A stretch of DNA of 37,921 nucleotides from Lachnospiraceae bacterium. GTDB lineage: Bacteria > Bacillota > Clostridia > Lachnospirales > Lachnospiraceae. Location: NCBI GenBank assembly GCA_011959805.1, contig BLMC01000024.1, forward strand, positions 1 through 37,921. Direction: 5' to 3'. The position numbers and the translations under genes are program-made. Under the pieces are notes generated by a model, which saw nothing but the letters and a program-made list of their open reading frames with translations, was not told the origin of the DNA and made no database searches. The stretch's first letter is position 1. Every line of letters begins with the position of its first letter. This document shows positions 32,711 to 37,921 of this stretch, piece by piece.

Positions 32711-35700
32711 ATGGCATTTACACATCTACATGTGCATACAGAGTACAGTTTGCTCGACGGTTCCAATAAAATTAAGGAGTATGTCAAGCGCGTGAAGGAA
32801 CTTGGTATGGATAGCGCGGCGATTACAGACCACGGTGTCATGTATGGCGTAATTGATTTCTATAAGGAAGCGAAGGCAAATGGTGTTAAGCCAATTCTTG
32901 GGTGCGAAGTCTATGTCGCGCCCAACTCGCGTTTTGATAAGGAAGTTGGGGGCAAAGAGGACCGTTATCATCATCTAGTGTTGTTGGCGGAAAATAATGT
33001 CGGCTATGCCAATTTGATGAAAATTGTGAGCAAAGGATTTACAGAGGGATATTACTATAAACCACGTGTAGATATGGAAGTGCTAAAACAATATCATGAA
33101 GGCATTATTGCACTTTCTGCTTGTCTTGCCGGTGAGGTGCCCAAACTGTTGACGAAAGGATTGTTTCAGGAGGCGAAGAAGACAGCACTCAAATACGAGG
33201 AATGTTTTGGCAAGGGCAACTATTTTTTGGAATTGCAGGATCATGGAATTCCAGAACAGCGCACAGCCAATACAGCGCTGTTGCGTTTAAGTAAAGAGTT
33301 AGAGATACCACTTGTGGCGACAAATGATATTCACTATACATACGCGGAGGATGCCCAGTCACACGATATTTTACTCTGCATTCAAACAGCTAAAAAAGTT
33401 TCTGATGAGGATCGAATGCGCTATGAGGGGGGACAATACTATGTTAAGAGTGAGCTTGAGATGCGTGAATTGTTTCCTTATGCACAGCAGGCGATTGATA
33501 ATACAGCGCTGATTGCAGACCGCTGTAATGTGGAACTTGAATTTGGCGTGACAAAATTGCCCAAATTTGAGGTTCCAGATGGTTATGATTCGTGGAGCTA
33601 TCTCAATAAACTTTGTACCGATGGATTAAAAGAACGATTTCCTGATGACGATGGTACAATTAAGGAAAAGCTAGATTATGAGCTTGGCGTTATTCAGAAG
33701 ATGGGATACGTCGATTATTTTTTGATTGTATGGGATTTTATTAACTGGGCAAGAGAACATGATATTCCAGTTGGGCCAGGGCGTGGCTCAGCAGCGGGAA
33801 GTATTGTTTCGTATTGTCTTCATATTACAAATATTGACCCAATACGCTATCGTTTGCTGTTTGAGCGTTTTCTAAATCCAGAGCGTGTATCCATGCCAGA
33901 TATTGATATTGATTTCTGTTATGAGCGTAGGCAGGAAGTGATCGATTATGTCAGTGAAAAGTATGGACATGATAAGGTGGTACAGATTGTAACGTTTGGT
34001 ACAATGGCGGCCAAGGGTGTGATACGTGATGTTGGACGTGCGTTGGATCTTCCATATAATTATGTGGATGGAATTGCAAAGATGATACCAAATGAAAACA
34101 ATGCGCCAGTGAATATTACACGTGCGTTAGAGATGAATCCAGAGTTTCGGACCTTGTATCAGCAGGATGAACAGGTTCAATATTTAATTGATATGTGTAA
34201 ACGGTTGGAGGGATTGCCGCGCCATACCTCTATGCACGCAGCAGGGGTTGTTATCTGCCAGAAACCAGCAGATGAATTTGTTCCTTTATCTCGTGGAAGT
34301 GACGGTGCTATTACAACGCAGTTTACAATGACTACAATTGAGGAGTTGGGACTCCTAAAAATGGATTTTTTGGGTTTGCGCACGTTGACTGTAATTAAAG
34401 ATGCTGTGGACAATGTGGAAAAAACAACGGGGATTCATATCGACGTAGATCATATTGATTACGATGATAAAAAGGTATTGGCCTCTCTTGGGACTGGGAA
34501 GACAGATGGTGTGTTCCAGTTAGAAAGTCAGGGCATGAAAAACTTTATGAAGGAATTAAAGCCCCAGAATTTGGAAGATATTATAGCAGGTATTTCGCTT
34601 TATCGCCCAGGACCAATGGACTTTATTCCAGCGTATATTCGAGGCAAAAATAACCATAACGCTGTTACGTATGCTTGTCCACAGTTGGAGCCAATTTTAT
34701 CACCTACTTATGGTTGTATTGTCTATCAGGAGCAGGTAATGCAGATTGTCCGTGATTTAGGAGGTTATACATTGGGGCGCAGTGATTTAGTGCGTCGTGC
34801 AATGAGTAAGAAAAAGAAATATGTTATGGAACAGGAACGCAAAAATTTTGTACATGGCAATGTTGAAGAAGGCGTTCCAGGGTGTGTAGCAAGTGGTATT
34901 TCAGAGACTATAGCAGATCAGATTTATGGAACCATGATGGATTTTGCCAGATATGCATTTAATAAATCTCATGCAGCGTGCTACGCGGTTGTCGCTTATC
35001 AGACGGCATATTTGAAATATTATTATCCAGTGGAGTTTATGGCGGCTCTTTTGACATCGGTGATCGATAATGCCTCCAAAGTGTCAGAGTACATTATGGT
35101 TTGTAAGAGTATGGGGATTCAAATTTTGCCGCCAGATATCAATGAGGGAGAAAATGGATTTTCCGTGTCAAACGGTGCAATTCGCTATGCGCTAAATGCA
35201 ATTAAGAGTGTTGGAAAAACAGTTATTGATGGAATTACACAAGAGCGAAAAGAACATGGCAGATACCAAGATTTAAAAGATTTTATAGAGCGCACACAGG
35301 ACGTTGATATCAATAAGCGGGCTATTGAGAATTTTATTAAGGCGGGGGCACTGGACAGTTTTGGGGCAACAAGAAAGCAGCTTATGAGTGTCTATGCGCA
35401 GATTTTGGACAGTATTGTACACACCAAGCGCGGTGTGATGACAGGACAGATATCACTGTTTGATATTGTTTCGGAGGAAGATAAAAAAGAGCTTGAGATT
35501 CCAATGCCTCATGTTGGAGAATATGAAAAAGAACTTCTGCTAAGTTTTGAAAAGGAAGTGTTGGGTTTCTATGTCAGTGGTCATCCAATGCAGGAGTATC
35601 AAACCTTGTGGGAAAAACGTATCACGGCAAAGACTTCAGATTTTTATCTTGATGAGGAGACAGGGCAGACACATGTGGAGGATTATGCCAAGGTAGTTGT

Positions 35701-36169
35701 CGGTGGTATGATTATGGAGAAAAAGATTAAGTATACCAAGCAGGATAAAATTATGGCCTTTATAACCTTAGAAGATTTAGTCGGAAGTGTGGAAGTTATT
35801 GTTTTTCCAAATGCATATGAAAAGTATTCTTCAAAGCTTTTGGAAGAAAATAAAGTGTTTATTGAAGGCAGAGTAAAAGTAGAAGATGAGCGCGACGGTA
35901 AATTAATCTGCGAGAGTATTACTGCGTTCGATGAGATTCCAAGGAAAGTATGGCTTAAGTTTCCGGATATGAATACTTATAGGAAAAGAGAAGCTGCTCT
36001 GTTTGATGCAATTTATGAATCAGAAGGGATCGACAATGTTATTATATATATAGAAGAAACTCGTCAAAAAAAGACGCTTCCCCCCAATCGAAATATTAAG
36101 GCCGACAGTGCAGTTCTTGATAAACTGCGCAGTTTATTTGGAGAGGAGAATGTAAAAGTGGTTGGATAA
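32711..36169 (+). CDS. dnaE: DNA polymerase III alpha subunit DnaE
   Basis: A full-length DnaE of 1152 residues, AGGAGG ahead of the ATG. The N-terminal PHP domain opens with FTHLHVHTEYSLLDG. The polymerase core has GPGRGSAAGSIVSYCL and the catalytic aspartates in MPDIDIDFCYERR (about 396-399), RHTSMHAAGVVI and FQLESQGMKNFMKELKP. The helix-hairpin-helix region (INKRAIENFIKAGALDSFG) and a C-terminal OB fold (VGGMIMEKKIKYTKQDKIMAFITLED) follow. In Firmicutes DnaE extends primers beside the main replicase PolC. PolC-type exonuclease motifs are absent, as expected. Confidence 0.95.
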   Translation: MAFTHLHVHTEYSLLDGSNKIKEYVKRVKELGMDSAAITDHGVMYGVIDFYKEAKANGVKPILGCEVYVAPNSRFDKEVGGKEDRYHHLVLLAENNVGYANLMKIVSKGFTEGYYYKPRVDMEVLKQYHEGIIALSACLAGEVPKLLTKGLFQEAKKTALKYEECFGKGNYFLELQDHGIPEQRTANTALLRLSKELEIPLVATNDIHYTYAEDAQSHDILLCIQTAKKVSDEDRMRYEGGQYYVKSELEMRELFPYAQQAIDNTALIADRCNVELEFGVTKLPKFEVPDGYDSWSYLNKLCTDGLKERFPDDDGTIKEKLDYELGVIQKMGYVDYFLIVWDFINWAREHDIPVGPGRGSAAGSIVSYCLHITNIDPIRYRLLFERFLNPERVSMPDIDIDFCYERRQEVIDYVSEKYGHDKVVQIVTFGTMAAKGVIRDVGRALDLPYNYVDGIAKMIPNENNAPVNITRALEMNPEFRTLYQQDEQVQYLIDMCKRLEGLPRHTSMHAAGVVICQKPADEFVPLSRGSDGAITTQFTMTTIEELGLLKMDFLGLRTLTVIKDAVDNVEKTTGIHIDVDHIDYDDKKVLASLGTGKTDGVFQLESQGMKNFMKELKPQNLEDIIAGISLYRPGPMDFIPAYIRGKNNHNAVTYACPQLEPILSPTYGCIVYQEQVMQIVRDLGGYTLGRSDLVRRAMSKKKKYVMEQERKNFVHGNVEEGVPGCVASGISETIADQIYGTMMDFARYAFNKSHAACYAVVAYQTAYLKYYYPVEFMAALLTSVIDNASKVSEYIMVCKSMGIQILPPDINEGENGFSVSNGAIRYALNAIKSVGKTVIDGITQERKEHGRYQDLKDFIERTQDVDINKRAIENFIKAGALDSFGATRKQLMSVYAQILDSIVHTKRGVMTGQISLFDIVSEEDKKELEIPMPHVGEYEKELLLSFEKEVLGFYVSGHPMQEYQTLWEKRITAKTSDFYLDEETGQTHVEDYAKVVVGGMIMEKKIKYTKQDKIMAFITLEDLVGSVEVIVFPNAYEKYSSKLLEENKVFIEGRVKVEDERDGKLICESITAFDEIPRKVWLKFPDMNTYRKREAALFDAIYESEGIDNVIIYIEETRQKKTLPPNRNIKADSAVLDKLRSLFGEENVKVVG

Positions 36170-36542
36170 TGGCAATGTGTATAGATATACAAAATGTTGC
36201 AGAAATATATCATAGTAATCTGTTGTAACAGTTCAGATAGGTCTGAGCATTTACTGCGCAGACCGTGAAGATACGTTTTAGGTGACAAGCATCCGCCCCA
36301 TTGCGCAGCAATTTTTAATGGGCGGATGCCGTAACAGGACAGACTTGTCTGAACTGTTACGATCTGTTATAAGATTTGATAAAAAATTATCAATAAATAT
36401 TGTAATATAACAAAAAAAGGTATAAAATATTTATGATTATGCGGAAGAATACTTCCGTAGAGCATACAGATTATAGTAAGCAAAAGAGCTTTAAGCTTGT
36501 AAAAGGAACAGGGGATATTTTTATATAACAGGAGGTATAACG
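36170..36542 (+). promoter_or_regulatory. dnaE-pfkA intergenic region with a MITE-like element and a pfkA leader hairpin
   Basis: No gene is seen. The left part is occupied by the palindromic element at 36218-36368. Further right, CGGAAG-aata-CTTCCG near 36441-36456, within TATGC...GCATA, forms a leader hairpin. The TTATCA ... TAATAT region at about 36387-36409 is a weak promoter candidate. The pfkA start is set by ACAGGAGGT at 36530. Confidence 0.45.
36218..36368. mobile_element. MITE-like palindromic element with 7-bp flanking direct repeats, copy 2
   Basis: The 137-bp core (36225-36361) begins GTAACAGTTCAGA and ends TCTGAACTGTTACG, a perfect 13-bp terminal inverted repeat. ATCTGTT flanks it on both sides (36218-36224, 36362-36368). 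Two inner hairpins are GGTCTG/CAGACC (36240-36264) and GCATCCGCCCCATT/AATGGGCGGATGC (36289-36329). CGTAACAGGA before the right end is shared with copy 1, while the stems differ in sequence and keep pairing. Confidence 0.75.
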
Positions 36543-37517
36543 ATGTCTAGTGAAATCAAGACAATAGGTGTATTGACAAGTGGGGGGGATGCACCGGGAA
36601 TGAATGCTGCTATTCGTGCAGTGGTAAGAAAAGGTCTGACAAATGGTGTGAAAGTGAAGGGAATTAAGCGCGGTTACATGGGACTTCTCAATGAAGAAAT
36701 TGTTGATATGGAAGCGCACAGTGTAGCAGACATTATCCAAAAGGGCGGTACAATTCTTGGCACAGCAAGATGTCTTGAATTTAAGGAAGAGAATATACAA
36801 CAGATGGCAGTAGAAATATGCCGTAAGCATGGAATTGATGGACTTGTTGTAATTGGAGGAGACGGGTCTTATAGAGGAGCACAAGGACTTGCAAGACATG
36901 GCATTAATACAGTTGGTGTGCCCGGAACGATAGACCTTGACATTGCATGTACCGAGTATACAATTGGATTTGATACAGCGATCAATACTGCGATGGAGGC
37001 AATCGATAAAGTAAGAGATACGTCCTCTTCTCATGAGCGGTGTTCTATTATTGAGGTTATGGGAAGACATGCTGGGTACATTGCACTCTGGACTGGTGTA
37101 GCAAATGGCGCAGAAGATATCCTGATTCCAGAAAAATATAATTATGATGAACAAGAATTGATTAACAATATTGTTAGAAGTAGAAAAAAAGGAAAAACAC
37201 ATCATCTTATTGTCAATGCAGAAGGTATTGGTCACTCTACATCGATGGCAAAGAGAATTGAGGCAGCTACAGGAATTGAAACAAGAGCTACGATTCTTGG
37301 TTATTTGCAGCGTGGAGGCAATCCAACCTGTAAGGATAGATTTTATGCTTCGATAATGGGAGCATATGCAGCAGATATTCTTTGCGATGGCAAATCAAAT
37401 AGAGTAGTGGCATATAAGCATGGTTCCTTTGTGGATTATGACATTGAGGAAGCACTGAATATGAGAAAAGGAATAGACGAATATCAGTTCGATATTTGCC
37501 GGAAATTATCGAGGTAA
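36543..37517 (+). CDS. pfkA: 6-phosphofructokinase (ATP type)
   Basis: A 324-residue glycolytic enzyme phosphorylating fructose 6-phosphate. TSGGDAPGMNAAIRA (12-26) and GGDGSYRGA (105-113) are the ATP-binding loops; the Gly-Asp-Gly-Ser form marks the ATP rather than the pyrophosphate type. The catalytic block reads GTIDLDIACTEYTIGFDTA, where D131 and D133 are kept but the Asn normally between them is Leu (132). MGRHAGYIALWTGVANGAE and LGYLQRGGNPTCKDR bind the sugar phosphate. The start has ACAGGAGGT nine bases ahead. A strong terminator follows. The length is normal (about 320). Confidence 0.93.
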   Translation: MSSEIKTIGVLTSGGDAPGMNAAIRAVVRKGLTNGVKVKGIKRGYMGLLNEEIVDMEAHSVADIIQKGGTILGTARCLEFKEENIQQMAVEICRKHGIDGLVVIGGDGSYRGAQGLARHGINTVGVPGTIDLDIACTEYTIGFDTAINTAMEAIDKVRDTSSSHERCSIIEVMGRHAGYIALWTGVANGAEDILIPEKYNYDEQELINNIVRSRKKGKTHHLIVNAEGIGHSTSMAKRIEAATGIETRATILGYLQRGGNPTCKDRFYASIMGAYAADILCDGKSNRVVAYKHGSFVDYDIEEALNMRKGIDEYQFDICRKLSR

Positions 37518-37543
37518 GGTAGCGTTTAGAGAGGAAACAAAAG

Positions 37544-37572
37544 CCAAACACAAGAACGTGTTTGGTTTTTTT
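37544..37572 (+). terminator. strong intrinsic terminator after pfkA
   Basis: CCAAACAC (37544-37551) and GTGTTTGG (37558-37565) pair perfectly around AAGAAC, followed by seven T. Confidence 0.92.
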
Positions 37573-37574
37573 AT

Positions 37575-37748
37575 GCACACGGACGCGGAAAGGAATTGTG
37601 CAGCGAAGGCTGCCCGCGTCCGGCGCGCGAGTAGGAAAGATGAATCTTTTCTACTCGATTGCACAGACCCGTGCAGAGGAAATAAGCCGCTAAGGCGGCG
37701 CACGGGTCGCGCGCAAGTAGGGGGAATATGAATCTTTTCTACTCGATT
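37575..37748. repeat. tandem pair of structured 86-88 bp repeat units
   Basis: Unit 1 is 37575-37660 and unit 2 is 37661-37748; a third begins with GCACAGGA and stops. Both have a long stem of different sequence, CGGACGCGG/CCGCGTCCG in unit 1 and GACCCGTGC/GCACGGGTC in unit 2, each with an inner hairpin (GCAGC-gaag-GCTGC; GCCGC-taag-GCGGC). A conserved right part follows (GCGCGCGAGTAG or GCGCGCAAGTAG, then ATGAATCTTTTCTACTCGATT). A shortened relative lies at 21179-21212, also right after a terminator. The unit is much richer in GC than its surroundings. Function unknown. Confidence 0.75.
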
Positions 37749-37921
37749 GCACAGGAGTGTTTATAAAAAAGTTGTCAATAGAGTTGACAGACATTTGACA
37801 GTTTTTGCACTATAATGGTTTATACCTTATAAGAGATTTTTTGAAATTTTTTGCGCAACAGATTATTTCATAACTCAAACTTCGCACTTGAATAAGTGCC
37901 TATGCACCTTGAAAATTCAAT
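37749..37921 (+). promoter_or_regulatory. promoter and leader at the window end, possibly of an rRNA operon
   Basis: TTGCAC (37805) and TATAAG (37828) are spaced by 17 bases. TTGACA at 37784 and 37795 and a consensus TATAAT at 37811 add further, less well spaced boxes, suggesting overlapping promoters. GCACTT-gaat-AAGTGC forms a hairpin downstream, and the last bases CACCTTGAAAATTCAAT resemble the sequence seen ahead of 16S rRNA genes in Firmicutes. The rRNA itself is not in the window. Confidence 0.5.

Noticed and set aside
36580-36590. Run of 7 G in pfkA as a further phase-variable tract
   Set aside because: It is short, encodes the invariant Gly-Gly-Asp loop and lies in an essential glycolytic gene with intact frame.

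Overview
The window looks like the chromosome of an AT-rich Gram-positive anaerobe, most likely a member of the Lachnospiraceae (Clostridia). This rests on the codon bias, strong AGGAGG-type ribosome binding sites, the DnaE, PfkA and OmpR-type two-component genes, and a three-gene JetABC/MukFEB-type SMC operon. The placement is inference from gene content and style; no database was consulted.

Region 1 (1-21126) is a surface-glycan or protein-glycosylation locus read entirely on the + strand. It encodes two SGNH-type esterase/acyltransferase proteins, two NAD-dependent sugar epimerase/dehydratases, an asparagine synthase-type amidotransferase, two methyltransferases and a Fmt-like formyltransferase. 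It also encodes a tandem pair of paralogous glycosyltransferases, a PseA/WbpG-type sugar amidotransferase, two further GT4-like glycosyltransferases, an LpxD-like acyltransferase, a WecB-type UDP-HexNAc 2-epimerase and a DXD capsular-type glycosyltransferase. A ribulose-phosphate-3-epimerase homologue and an IspD/TarI-like cytidylyltransferase end the locus. The content fits a heavily decorated amino sugar or nonulosonate (acetamidino, formyl, acyl, methyl groups) on flagellin or the cell surface.

The most striking signal in this region is a set of four G homopolymers of 11 bases. One is at the left edge of the window and three lie inside the coding regions of a methyltransferase, an SGNH protein and a glycosyltransferase. 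As sequenced, the methyltransferase is in frame and the other two are out of frame, which is the signature of slipped-strand phase variation. A second unusual feature is that five different enzymes (amidotransferase, two glycosyltransferases, a methyltransferase, a DXD glycosyltransferase) carry the same type of N-terminal Rossmann-like module. Two similar promoter/leader modules with terminator-like hairpins (about 6574-6856 and 14508-14645), a gene remnant of a deacetylase and a remnant of a methyltransferase tail point to repeated recombination in the cluster.

Region 2 (21410-28084) holds jetA-jetB-jetC, with a MukF-like kleisin, a MukE-like subunit and an SMC-like ATPase. It has no jetD nuclease, and rarA overlaps the end of jetC. 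Region 3 (28059-36169) has a convergent dus tRNA-dihydrouridine synthase, a UBA-like/DUF4342 membrane protein, a response regulator/histidine kinase pair, a single-domain EamA transporter and dnaE. Region 4 (36170-37921) has pfkA, a strong terminator, a tandem pair of structured 86-88 bp repeats, and a promoter/leader that may belong to an rRNA operon just outside the window.

Two copies of a 137-139 bp palindromic element with terminal inverted repeats, each flanked by its own 7-bp direct repeat, lie at 17118-17270 and 36218-36368 and look like a MITE family. No tRNA, rRNA, CRISPR array or complete insertion sequence was seen.
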